From Pseudomonadota bacterium (lineage in GTDB: Bacteria; Chloroflexota; UBA6077; JAJPHF01): DNA of 64,000 bases. The position numbers were made by a program, and so were the translations under genes. Positions 1-7,999 of this stretch are shown one piece after another. The stretch spans positions 186,001 through 250,000 of the forward strand of contig JAJPHF010000016.1 of NCBI GenBank assembly GCA_021325365.1, in the 5' to 3' direction. The notes below the pieces were generated by a model. The model saw only the letters and a program-made list of their open reading frames with translations, was not told the DNA's origin and did not search any database. Position 1 is the stretch's first letter; every line of letters begins with the position of its first letter.

Positions 1-87
1 GTGCTCTACGACGGCTACCTGTGGCTCGGGCTCGCGCCGTCGCTAAGCGGCCACCCTCTCCACCTCGCCCCCCTCGCCGGGCGCTAA
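1..87 (+). CDS. C-terminal end of an unidentified CDS cut by the window edge
   Basis: Frame 1 is open from the left edge to a TAA at 85-87 and encodes 28 residues beginning VLYDGYLWLG. The sequence is coding-like at its start and alanine/proline/leucine-rich at its end. The gene, if real, begins outside the window. Nothing identifies a family and the frame could be chance in GC-rich DNA. Confidence 0.25.
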   Translation: MLYDGYLWLGLAPSLSGHPLHLAPLAGR

Positions 88-169
88 GCACTCGGCCAGG
101 GTTATTGGGTATGTCCGGCTTCGCCAACCATGCACACCAACCTGGGCGGCCGCTTAGGCGCCGGGCGGT

Positions 170-700
170 CTACAACCAGCCGGCCACCGCCAGCGCCGCG
201 GCGGCCGCCATGATGAGCAGCGGGTGCAGCCGCGTGCGGAGCACCAGCAGGGCCGTGGCGCCGCTGACCGCGTACGCCACGGGCGTCGTATCGGCGGCGC
301 GGGTGAGAAGCAGGCCGCTCGCCAGCACGAAGCCGACGGCGACCGGCGCCAGCCCCGCCTGCACCGGGCGCCGCCAGCGCGCCGCGCGAAAGCGGTGCCA
401 GGTGCGCGTCATCGCGTAGGCCAGCAGCCCGGAGGGCACGGAGATCGCGAGCAGCGCCGCGACCACGCCCACCACGCCGGCCAGCTTCCAGCCGATCAGC
501 GTGACGAGCAAGGCGATGTTCGGGCCGGGGGCGGCCTGGGCAAGCGCGAACAGGTCGGCGAACTCGCCGTCCGTGACCCAACCGTGGACGCCCACGACCT
601 GACGGTGGATCTCGGGCAGGACGCTGTTCACGCCGCCGATGGCGACCAGCGACAGCGGGGCCAGCAGGAGGATCAGCTGCCAGATGACCGCCCCATTCAT
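170..700 (-). CDS. chrA: Chromate transporter, C-terminal half subunit
   Basis: This 176-residue hydrophobic protein belongs to the ChrA (CHR) family, which exports or exchanges chromate or related oxyanions at the cytoplasmic membrane. The half-domain signature is visible: IGG at residues 21-23 and AQAAPGPN at about 54-61, followed by several membrane segments rich in A, L and V. The ATG overlaps the stop of the upstream half-gene by four bases (697-700), so the two are translationally coupled. Many bacteria have one long ChrA of two such halves; others encode two short subunits, as here. The substrate is inferred from the family only. Confidence 0.85.
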   Translation of the reverse strand: MNGAVIWQLILLLAPLSLVAIGGVNSVLPEIHRQVVGVHGWVTDGEFADLFALAQAAPGPNIALLVTLIGWKLAGVVGVVAALLAISVPSGLLAYAMTRTWHRFRAARWRRPVQAGLAPVAVGFVLASGLLLTRAADTTPVAYAVSGATALLVLRTRLHPLLIMAAAAALAVAGWL

Positions 701-1284
701 TGCAGCCGCCGCCACGCGAGGTAGATGCTGGCGGGGGCGAGCAGCGCCAGGACCGCGAGCAGCGGCCAGCGCAGCAGCCCCACTCCTAGCAGCGCCAACA
801 GCGCCACCAGCAGCGCCAGCGGCTCGTGACGGTAGGCCTGGGCCATCCGCAGGCCGGTGGCCAGCAGCATGCCGGCGGCGGCCGCCGCGACGCCGTGCAG
901 GGCGAGCCGCACGATCTCGAGCTGGGCGCCCTGCTGGTACAGGATGCCCAACGGCAGCAGCACGACGAGCGGCGGCAATAGAAAGCCGCCGGCGGCGGCG
1001 ATGGCTCCCAGCGCGCCGTGATGGCGCGTGCCGAGGTAGATCGCCAGATTCACCAGGCTGGGGCCGGGCACGCTCTGGCATAGCCCCAGTAGCTCGGCAA
1101 ACTGCCGCTCGCTGAGCCAGCCGCGCCGCTCGACGAGGACGATGCGCGCCCAGGCGATGGCGCCGCCGAAGCTCGACAGCGAGATCTCGGCGAAGACGAG
1201 GAACAGCGACAGAACGGTGACGCCGGGGGCCTTGATCGGGAGGTCTTGTGCGTCGTGCGAGTCCGCGGGCCGGGCGATCTCCAT
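697..1284 (-). CDS. chrA: Chromate transporter, N-terminal half subunit
   Basis: This 195-residue membrane protein is the first half of a split ChrA-type transporter. Its signature FGGAIAW at residues 39-45 and SVPGPSLVN at about 71-79 parallels the motifs of the downstream half. A hydrophilic N-terminus of about 20 residues precedes the first membrane segment. Its TGA overlaps the ATG of the second half gene, which implies coupled translation and a heteromeric transporter. The pair is divergent from the aldo/keto reductase gene at 1538. It could move sulfate or another oxyanion rather than chromate; the sequence does not decide. Confidence 0.85.
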   Translation of the reverse strand: MEIARPADSHDAQDLPIKAPGVTVLSLFLVFAEISLSSFGGAIAWARIVLVERRGWLSERQFAELLGLCQSVPGPSLVNLAIYLGTRHHGALGAIAAAGGFLLPPLVVLLPLGILYQQGAQLEIVRLALHGVAAAAAGMLLATGLRMAQAYRHEPLALLVALLALLGVGLLRWPLLAVLALLAPASIYLAWRRLQ

Positions 1285-1537
1285 GGCTTCTCCGCGCGCG
1301 GGGATGAGACGGGGGAGCGCGTCTGTCCTGCATGATAGCGGGGAGCGGCCGGCGGCGCCCGCGGTCGCGGCGCGGGGAGAACAGCCGCCGGGGCCTCCGT
1401 CAGCGCCCCACAGCCGCGTGCTAGACTAGCAAAGATGCGAGAAATGGCCACGGCGCACGCCGCGGCCGCGAGGCATCGCTGCGGCGTGCCGCGAGCGCGG
1501 CCGTTATGGCTTGCTGGGCGAGCGAAGGGGGGCAACG

Positions 1538-2551
1538 ATGCGCTACCGACCTCTCGGCACCTCCGGGCTGACGGTTTCGGAGATCGGCTTCGGCTGCTGG
1601 ACCGTGGGCACCAGCTGGTGGGGCGACCGCGACGAGGCCGACGCGCTCCGATTGCTGCACCGCGCGCTCGACCTGGGCGTCACCTTCTATGACACCGCGG
1701 ACACCTACGGCTCCGGCGAGGGCGAGACGATCCTGGCCAAAGCGTTCCGCGGCCGTCGCGGCGACATCGTCATCGCCACGAAGTTCGGCTACGACTTCTA
1801 CACGCACTCCGGCCCGCGCACCGGGCAGCGCGAGCTGCCCCACGACTTCTCGCCCGCCTTCGTGCGCCGTGCGCTGGAGGAGAGCCTACGGCGCCTGGAG
1901 ACTGATTACGTCGACCTCTATCAGCTCCACAACCCGCGGATGGACGCGATCCTGCGCGACGACCTCTTCGCCGAGCTGGACCGGCTGCGCGACGAGGGGA
2001 AGATCCGCGCCTACGGCGCGGCGTTGGGGCCGGCCATCGGCGGCACCGAGCACGGCGACGAGGTGCTCCGCGCGCGGCCGCTGGCCTCCTTGCAGATCAT
2101 CTACAACATGCTGGAGCAGGACCCGGGCCGCCGCTTCTTCCCGCTGGCGCGCGAGCGCGGCACGGCGATCATCGTGCGGGTGCCCCACTCCTCCGGGCTG
2201 CTGGAGGGCAAGTACACGCTGGAGACGACTTTCGCGCCCACCGACCACCGCAGCCACCGGCCGCGCCAGTGGCTCGTCGACGGGTTGAAGAAACTGGAGC
2301 GACTGGAGTTCCTGACGGCCGGCGGCGGCCGCACGCTCGGGCAGGTGGCACTGCGCTGGGTGCTGGCGGAGCCGACCGTCGCCAGCGCGCTGCCCAACGT
2401 CTACGACGAGGAGCAGCTCGTCGAGTTCGTCGGCGCCTCGGACACGCCCGACCTCACCGCCGACGAGCTTGCGCGCATCGCCGACCTCTACGCCCACGGC
2501 TTCTACCTTGACGTGGAGGCCGAGCCGACGGGCGCGGGCAGCGGCCGGTAG
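1538..2551 (+). CDS. Aldo/keto reductase
   Basis: The 337-residue product is an NADPH-dependent (beta/alpha)8 aldo/keto reductase. It begins [19 protein letters not shown], the usual N-terminus of the YajO/Tas-like group. The catalytic tetrad is visible: Asp52 and Tyr57 in FYDTADTYG, Lys82 in IATK and the His of DLYQLHNP at about residue 127. I chose the ATG at 1538 because it matches the family N-terminus and follows a purine-rich AAGGGGGG; a TTG at 1511 is in frame but lacks support. The gene is monocistronic and divergent from the chromate transporter. The substrate is unknown. Confidence 0.9.
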   Translation: MRYRPLGTSGLTVSEIGFGCWTVGTSWWGDRDEADALRLLHRALDLGVTFYDTADTYGSGEGETILAKAFRGRRGDIVIATKFGYDFYTHSGPRTGQRELPHDFSPAFVRRALEESLRRLETDYVDLYQLHNPRMDAILRDDLFAELDRLRDEGKIRAYGAALGPAIGGTEHGDEVLRARPLASLQIIYNMLEQDPGRRFFPLARERGTAIIVRVPHSSGLLEGKYTLETTFAPTDHRSHRPRQWLVDGLKKLERLEFLTAGGGRTLGQVALRWVLAEPTVASALPNVYDEEQLVEFVGASDTPDLTADELARIADLYAHGFYLDVEAEPTGAGSGR

Positions 2552-2598
2552 CGCCGGCGGGGGGACGGACTCAAGCGCGTTGCGACCAGGAGTTCGCC

Positions 2599-2841
2599 AT
2601 GTTGACCGAGTATGTCAGAGCGGCCATGCACCACGCGACCTACGAGATCCTCCCCGACGACGGCACGTTCTACGGCGAGATTCCGGGCTTCCAGGGCGTT
2701 TACGCGAACGCGGACACGCTGGAAGCCTGTCGCGACGAGCTGCAAGAGGTGCTGGAGGGCTGGATCTTGCTCGGGTTACATCTTCATCACCGGTTACCGA
2801 CCATTGATGGGCTGGACATCAACGTTAAAGCGTCCGCTTGA
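2599..2841 (+). CDS. hicB: HicB-family antitoxin
   Basis: The 80-residue protein shows the HicB (UPF0150) partial RNase-H-like fold pattern: YEILPDDGTFYGEIPGFQGV, then ANADTLEACRDELQEVLEGW, ending GLDINV. In HicAB systems HicB neutralises the HicA mRNA interferase and often represses the operon. A short AGGAG lies upstream of the ATG at 2599. Its TGA overlaps the ATG of the following hicA (TGATG). The hicA reading frame is interrupted, so this antitoxin now appears to stand without a working toxin. Confidence 0.85.
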   Translation: MLTEYVRAAMHHATYEILPDDGTFYGEIPGFQGVYANADTLEACRDELQEVLEGWILLGLHLHHRLPTIDGLDINVKASA

Positions 2842-3059
2842 TGCCACGGCTTGGCCCCATTAAGCGGGATAGGCTGATCTACTATCTTCGAATGGTCGGC
2901 TTCACGGGGCCACTCCCAGGTGGTAACCATTAGTATCTCGGCAAGGGCAGGCTCCGCGTTTGGCTACCCAACCCCCAGCGGCGCGATATTAGCCGTGAGT
3001 TCTTGGTCATAATCTTGCGACAGGCGGGCATCGAGCGAGACGAGTGGGAGCAGCGTTGA
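2841..3059 (+). pseudogene. hicA: hicA toxin gene broken by an in-frame amber codon
   Basis: Reading from the ATG at 2841, which overlaps the hicB stop, gives a 72-codon frame that ends at the TGA 3057-3059 and matches HicA throughout. There is an RDRLIYYLRMVGF start, a GGNH segment carrying the active-site His, then YLGKGRLRVWLPNP, DISREFL and RQAGIERDEW. A single TAG at 2931-2933 falls directly after GGNH, where HicA proteins usually have a sense codon such as Gln or Pro; one C-to-T change would explain it. The rest of the frame is undamaged, so the inactivation is recent or the TAG is a sequencing error. The TGA overlaps the fdhD start. Confidence 0.8.
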
Positions 3060-4003
3060 TGATCGCCGGCCAGCTGACCGATCGCGCAGGTGAGGCGCGG
3101 CAGGCCCCGCTCGCGGAGCAAGCGGATAGGCCGCTGGAACCGCCGCCCGCCGAGCGCGCGGACGGCGCGGCAGTGGCTCCGCCCGGCGACACGCTGGGGC
3201 AGCTCGCGCGCCCGCCCGAGACGCCGGTGGTGGCGCGGCCGTTGCTCCGCGTCAGCGGCACCGGCGCCGCGCGCGCCGAGCGCCCGGTCATCGCCGAGGT
3301 GGCCCTGACCGTCTTCGTGGACGGCCGCGAGCTGGTCACACTGATGTGTACGCCCTGGAAGCTGAACTGCCTGGTCCTCGGCTTCCTGTACCTGGAGGGG
3401 ATCATCGACAGCGCCGACGACGTCGCGGCGCTGCGCGTGTGCGTGGCCGACCGGGTCGCCGAGGTGACGCTGACCCGGCCCGTCGAGCTGCCCCAGCGCC
3501 GGGTGGTCACGTCGGGCTGTACGGGAGGGACCAGCTTCCGCGATTACCTGGAAGAGGTGCAGCGCCAGCGCGTGCCGAGCGACCGCCAAGTTGGCGTGGA
3601 CCAGCTCTACCGCCTCATGCGCGAGCTACATCAAGCGTCGCACCTGTATCACCAGTCGCGCGGCGTCCACGCGGCCGCGCTGAGCGACGGCGAGTCGCTG
3701 CTGGTGGTGGCCGAGGACGTGGGTCGCCACAACTGCCTCGACAAGATCGCCGGCGAGTGCCTGTTGCGGGAGCAGCCGACGGCTGATCACCTCCTGCTCA
3801 GCTCGGGGCGCATCTCGTCCGAAATGCTGCTCAAGGCGGCCGCGATGCGCGTCCCCATCGTCGTCTCGCGCACCTCGCCCACCGCGATGTCGGTATTACT
3901 CGCCGAGCACTTGAACGTGATGGTCGTCGGCTACGTGCGGCCCGACAGCCTGAACGTCTACACCCATCCTTGGCGGCTCACCGGCGTCGAGATGGCCCCG
4001 TGA
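3059..4003 (+). CDS. fdhD: FdhD sulfurtransferase for formate dehydrogenase
   Basis: FdhD takes sulfur from a cysteine desulfurase and transfers it to the molybdenum cofactor of formate dehydrogenases. The product (314 residues from ATG 3059) shows the family core: the TSGCTGGTSF loop at about residues 151-160 with the reactive Cys, then GVHAAALSDGE, EDVGRHNCLDKIAG, LSSGRISSEMLLKAA and VSRTSPTA. The loop carries one Cys rather than the CxxC of E. coli FdhD. The first 75 residues are a poorly conserved P/A-rich extension. The ATG overlaps the hicA stop (TGATG), and a GTG at 3044 is an alternative. The stop overlaps holA. No formate dehydrogenase lies in the window. Confidence 0.88.
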   Translation: MIAGQLTDRAGEARQAPLAEQADRPLEPPPAERADGAAVAPPGDTLGQLARPPETPVVARPLLRVSGTGAARAERPVIAEVALTVFVDGRELVTLMCTPWKLNCLVLGFLYLEGIIDSADDVAALRVCVADRVAEVTLTRPVELPQRRVVTSGCTGGTSFRDYLEEVQRQRVPSDRQVGVDQLYRLMRELHQASHLYHQSRGVHAAALSDGESLLVVAEDVGRHNCLDKIAGECLLREQPTADHLLLSSGRISSEMLLKAAAMRVPIVVSRTSPTAMSVLLAEHLNVMVVGYVRPDSLNVYTHPWRLTGVEMAP

Positions 4004-5073
4004 TCTACCTCCTGTACGGCGGCGACGAGGTCGCCCGCGACGAGTTCCTGCACCGCAAGCTTATCGACCGGCTGCGCGCGCTGCCCGGCGGCGAGTTCAA
4101 CCTGGACCGCTTCGACGGCCGCTCGGCGCCGCTCGGCGACGTGATCGCCTGCTGCCAGGCCGCGCCATTCTTGGCCGAGAAGCGCATGGTGATCGTCGAC
4201 AACGTCGGCGCGCGCGGCCGGAGCGGGCGGCGCGGCCAGGGCGCCGCGACCAGGAGCCAGGACGAGAGCGAGCGGGACGACGCGACCGAGCCGGAAGCCA
4301 CGGAAGGGCAGCCCGCGGGCGCGGCTGCCCGGTCCAAGAGGAAGGCACGCGACGACGACGAGCTGCAGGCGTTCTGGAGCTTCCTGCCGAACCTGCCCGA
4401 GAGCACCCACCTGGTGCTGGTCGAGGAGCGCGCGCCCACGCTGCCCAGCCTGCCCAAGGGCCTGCTGTTTCGCCAGGAGTTTCCCGCGCCGAAACCGTGG
4501 GAGGTCGCGGGCTGGGTCACGCGGCGGGCGCGGACGCGCGGCCTGCGGCTCGACCGCGGTGTCGCCGACACGCTGGCAACGCTCGTGGGCGCCGACCTGC
4601 GGCGGCTGGACGCCGAGCTGGCGAAGCTGGCGCTGTACTGCGGCGCGCAGCCCGTGCGCGAGGCCGACGTGCGGCTGCTGGTCGCGCCGGCCGAGGCGAA
4701 CGTCTTCGCGCTGCTGGACGCGGTGGCCGACGGCCGCCCCGGCCCGGCACTGGCCGCGCTGCGGCGCCTGCTGCAGCAGGGCCAGGCCGTCGAGGGACTC
4801 CTCCCTCAGCTGATTGCGCTCATCCGCCGCCTGCTGGCCGCGCACGCCCTCGTCGCGGAGGGCCGCTCCCCGGCCGCCGAGGGCGCCGACTTCGGCCTCA
4901 CCTCGAACCCGCGGGCGCTAGAGAAGCTCGTCCGCCAGGCCAGCCGCTACCAGCGCGAGGACTTCGACCGCGCCTACGCGCTGCTCCTCGCCTGCGACCG
5001 CGCCATCAAAACGGGCGAGGAGGCCCCCGACGTGGCGGTCGAGGTCCTGGTCGCGGAGCTAGCGGGGGTGTGA
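4000..5073 (+). CDS. holA: DNA polymerase III delta subunit
   Basis: The delta subunit opens the beta clamp in the clamp-loader complex. The 357-residue protein starts with IYLLYGGDEVARDEFL, typical for HolA, includes NLDRFDG and PFLAEKRMVIVDN, and ends with the helical collar domain (LIALIRRLLAAHALVAEG, ASRYQREDFDRAYALLLACDRAIKTG). A hydrophilic charged insert at about residues 70-115, rich in R, E, D and K, interrupts the AAA+-like domain and is absent from most homologues. The GTG start at 4000 overlaps the fdhD stop. An upstream in-frame GTG-like extension into fdhD is not supported. Confidence 0.88.
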   Translation: MIYLLYGGDEVARDEFLHRKLIDRLRALPGGEFNLDRFDGRSAPLGDVIACCQAAPFLAEKRMVIVDNVGARGRSGRRGQGAATRSQDESERDDATEPEATEGQPAGAAARSKRKARDDDELQAFWSFLPNLPESTHLVLVEERAPTLPSLPKGLLFRQEFPAPKPWEVAGWVTRRARTRGLRLDRGVADTLATLVGADLRRLDAELAKLALYCGAQPVREADVRLLVAPAEANVFALLDAVADGRPGPALAALRRLLQQGQAVEGLLPQLIALIRRLLAAHALVAEGRSPAAEGADFGLTSNPRALEKLVRQASRYQREDFDRAYALLLACDRAIKTGEEAPDVAVEVLVAELAGV

Positions 5074-5299
5074 CACCAACTCCGGCGCTAGCCTGCGGTT
5101 GGGCGGCGATGCGGGGCGCACCAGTGACAGAGCGCGGACGCACGGCAGCGCGGGGGCGCCGGCCGCCGGGCGCCTATGCCCAACAACGCCCCTGCGGGCG
5201 CTCGGCAGGCCGCTTGAGCCGGATTGGTGTCAACGGGGCAGACGGCGAAGCCCGGCGGGGTCGGGAGCCGTGGCCGAGGGCGATAGCCGGCCACAACGA

Positions 5300-6328
5300 C
5301 TAACGCCTGGCGCTACCATCTAGCTCGTCGATCAAGCTGTTGTCGTAGAATTGTTCGGGCGGCGCGCTACGGGCCTGCGGGTTCGCCGCGTGCTCGAGGG
5401 TGTTCGTAATGGCCGCGGGCCGCACGCGGAGCGTCGGCTCCCATAGCGGCTGCGAAGCTTGCATGGCCGCTCGCGCCGTCGGCTCGTCGATTTCCGAGTA
5501 CTGCATGATCGCCCGCACGCACCCCTCGCCCCCGGCCAGGCAGGATGCGGTGGCCTCCCGCGCTGCCGCCAGGTACGCCTTGACCACCGCCCGGCTCGCC
5601 CCCAGGTAGGCGCGGGTGGTCACATAGCCGGTCTGGACCGCGGGGATGTCGAGCGCGGCCAGGTCGAGCAGCATGGGGTAGCCGGCGCGGTCGGCGGCCA
5701 GATCGAAAGGCGCCGCCTGGACGCTGCCGGCGACCACGCCCTGATCGAGCGCGGCGAGCTGTGCCGCGGAGTCACCGATGCTCACGAAGGCGACGTCTGT
5801 ATCGGGCACGAGCCCGAGCCGGGCAATCGCCTGACGGAAGGCGACGTCGCTCGACGAGCCGGGCCGGTTGACAGCGACGGACTGGCCGCGCAATTGCTGG
5901 ACGTCCGTGAGCTGCCTGGCGCCGAAGAGCTTGAAGGCGAAGCGATTGACCAGCGAGCCGACGAACAGGTCGTCCGCCCCGCCCAGCACGGCGTTGATCA
6001 CCCCCTCGCCACCGAGCTGCACGAGCTGTGCGTCGCCCCCCGCCAGCGCGCCCAGGGCCGAGGTGTCTTGAGCGCGTACCAGCGTGACGTCCAGCCCGTG
6101 CTGACGGAAGAGGCCGTCTTCGAGAGCGACCCAGGTCGGCGCCGACTGCGCGGCCAGGGAGCCGTAGGCAGCGGTGATGGCCGTGAGCGGCGGTGGCCCG
6201 GCCGGGGCCGCACCCGGAGACGCCACCGCGGCTGGCGCGAGCATGGGAGTCGGCGCGGCCGGCGCGCCACACCCGCCCGCCAGGACGAATCCCAGCGCGA
6301 CGGCCCACCGGCCGAGTGCCGCCCGCAT
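5300..6328 (-). CDS. ABC transporter solute-binding lipoprotein (NMT1/THI5-like)
   Basis: The 342-residue protein has an N-terminal lipoprotein signal ending LAGGC, followed by an Ala/Pro linker. The mature part reads like the SsuA/NMT1/THI5 periplasmic-binding fold: AQSAPTWVALEDGLFRQHGLDVTLV near the start, a GEGVINAVLGGADDLFVG segment and LRGQSVAVNRPGS. Such proteins bind sulfonates, nitrate, pyrimidine precursors or other small organics. A GGGAGGGG ribosome-binding site precedes the ATG. No ATPase or permease is adjacent, so it may pair with a transporter elsewhere, for example the one at 47-50 kb. Confidence 0.82.
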   Translation of the reverse strand: MRAALGRWAVALGFVLAGGCGAPAAPTPMLAPAAVASPGAAPAGPPPLTAITAAYGSLAAQSAPTWVALEDGLFRQHGLDVTLVRAQDTSALGALAGGDAQLVQLGGEGVINAVLGGADDLFVGSLVNRFAFKLFGARQLTDVQQLRGQSVAVNRPGSSSDVAFRQAIARLGLVPDTDVAFVSIGDSAAQLAALDQGVVAGSVQAAPFDLAADRAGYPMLLDLAALDIPAVQTGYVTTRAYLGASRAVVKAYLAAAREATASCLAGGEGCVRAIMQYSEIDEPTARAAMQASQPLWEPTLRVRPAAITNTLEHAANPQARSAPPEQFYDNSLIDELDGSARR

Positions 6329-6412
6329 CGCGCCCCTCCCGCGCGTGGTTCACCAAGGCTTCGGCCGCGCCGCGCTGGCCCGGCCAGGGCGCGGCCTGGA
6401 CCTCGGACCCGG

Positions 6413-7489
6413 CTAGCCCGCGGCCGTGGCCGCCGGCTGGGCCAGGCCGAACAGCGTCTGCGCGTTGCGGTAGAGGATCTTCTCCTTCGTCTCACGCGAC
6501 AGGCGCGGGTGGGCGCGCAGGTCATTCAGGTTGTTCGGGAAGCCCATGTCCCAGTGGGGAATGTCCGAGGCGTACAGGAAATGGTCATCGCCCACGTAGG
6601 CGACGGTCTCAGGCAGCAGCCCCTCCTCCGCCTCCAGGCTCACGAAGATCGGAGACTCCTTCAAGACCTGGCTCGGCTTCTTGGGCAAGTGCGGCATCTC
6701 CCACTTGCCCCGCAGCTCCCAGTGCTCGTCGAGCCGGTCGAGGTAGTAGGGCAGCCAGGTGGCGCCGATCTCCAGGAAGGCGATCTTCACGCCCGGATAG
6801 CGCACGGGAATGCCCTGGCAGAGGATGCTGGTGAAGTGAAGCAGGATGCCTGCGGGGAACGTGTAGGCGTGGACCTCGGCGAAGGTATTGAGCTTTGTGC
6901 CCCCTACCTCGCTGGCGGTGTTGCGGTTCCCGTGGATGCAGAGCGGCACGCCCAGCCGCTGCGCCTCGGCCCAGATCGGTTCGTAGTAGGGGTCGCCCAG
7001 GCCGTACGGCAGACCCAGCGACAGGATCTCGAAGCTGATGAGCCCAAGCTCCTCCACGGCGTAGCGCATCTCCTCGACCGCCTTGGCCGGGTCCTGGAGC
7101 GGGAGCACGCCGACGGGCTTCAGCCGAGATGAGCGAGTCGCATACTCTTTGGCGAACAGCGTATTCGCGGCGCGCGCCGCCGCGACGGCGAAGTCCCGCT
7201 CGCGCAGCTTGCCGATATTGCCGGAGCCGGTCGGGAAGAGCACCGCGGTCTCCAGCCCCGCCTCGTCCATGATGCGCAGCCAGGTATCCAGCTCTTCCTC
7301 GGGACTCATCGCGCCGTGTCCGCGCTCGCCACCCAGCGTCTCGAACAGGGAGGTGTCCCACGGCTGGTCACCGGCGGTCCACAGACTGGTCGGGCGCCGC
7401 TTCCAGGGCTCGGGCAGGTACTTGCGCACGTCGGCCTGACGCTCGACGATGTGGCCGTCGGCGTCGATCGCCGGCAGGTCGTGGGCCAT
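6413..7489 (-). CDS. Amidohydrolase family protein (Amidohydro_2/ACMSD-like)
   Basis: The 358-residue product is a metal-dependent TIM-barrel hydrolase or decarboxylase of the amidohydrolase-2 group. The N-terminal DADGHIVE corresponds to the metal-binding DxxxH stretch, CIHGNRNTASE supplies a central His, and ASDIPHWD near the C-terminus supplies the catalytic Asp. I chose the ATG at 7489 because AGGAGG lies seven bases upstream; an in-frame start at 7549 lacks a site. It lies downstream of and on the same strand as nothing obvious, and upstream of the solute-binding gene at 5300, with which it may form an operon. The substrate is unknown. Confidence 0.82.
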   Translation of the reverse strand: MAHDLPAIDADGHIVERQADVRKYLPEPWKRRPTSLWTAGDQPWDTSLFETLGGERGHGAMSPEEELDTWLRIMDEAGLETAVLFPTGSGNIGKLRERDFAVAAARAANTLFAKEYATRSSRLKPVGVLPLQDPAKAVEEMRYAVEELGLISFEILSLGLPYGLGDPYYEPIWAEAQRLGVPLCIHGNRNTASEVGGTKLNTFAEVHAYTFPAGILLHFTSILCQGIPVRYPGVKIAFLEIGATWLPYYLDRLDEHWELRGKWEMPHLPKKPSQVLKESPIFVSLEAEEGLLPETVAYVGDDHFLYASDIPHWDMGFPNNLNDLRAHPRLSRETKEKILYRNAQTLFGLAQPAATAAG

Positions 7490-7622
7490 GATCCGCCTCC
7501 TCTGCATGCCAGCTGGCGCCCTGCGCCGCCGCGCGCCGTGGAGTCGCACGGTCTAAGCGCGCTCGCGCGGCATCAGGTGGCCACCGGCCCGCACCAACTC
7601 CACCGGCGCTGGGGTGGGTCCA

Positions 7623-7838
7623 TTATAGGTTCGGGTCGTCGGCCGGGCAAGCGCTTACCGCGGATGCAAGATCGAGGCTGAGCAGCTCGGCACGGACCAG
7701 TGCCTCCAGCTTCACCTCGATTGTGGCCCGGCGGCCAGACGGCTCGACCAGGCGGAGATTGGCGTAGCTCTTCCCGAGCGCTAGATCATGGCCCACGATC
7801 ACGAGGCAGGAAGTGCTGCTCGGGAGCGGTTGTCGCAC
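7623..7838 (-). CDS. Small hypothetical protein or gene remnant in the 7490-7999 spacer
   Basis: The 510-base spacer 7490-7999 holds only this weak 71-codon frame. Its middle, SYANLRLVEPSGRRATIEVKLEALV without the flanks, is the only coding-like part and faintly recalls the N-terminal strand of clan AA aspartic proteases, but no catalytic DTG follows. It is best read as a truncated remnant. The right part of the spacer (about 7920-7999) is the probable promoter and leader of the defence helicase, with GGGGGAG before the ATG at 8000. Confidence 0.2.
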   Translation of the reverse strand: MRQPLPSSTSCLVIVGHDLALGKSYANLRLVEPSGRRATIEVKLEALVRAELLSLDLASAVSACPADDPNL

Positions 7839-7999
7839 TTCTGCCCGCCTTGCGGAATAGATCGTGGGGCGAGCGGGGCCGGTACCGTCGGGACCAGCGC
7901 GAAGTGCTGGCGGGTTGACGCAGTGCTCGCAATTACGTTACCGTGCCTTAGCCGCTCGCTTCGACACTCTTTTCATCTGCTGGCAGGGGGAGCCACAGT

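Noticed and set aside
5459..7132. 557-codon + strand open frame across two minus-strand genes
   Set aside because: It crosses the gap between a recognisable binding protein and an amidohydrolase on the other strand and has no family features.
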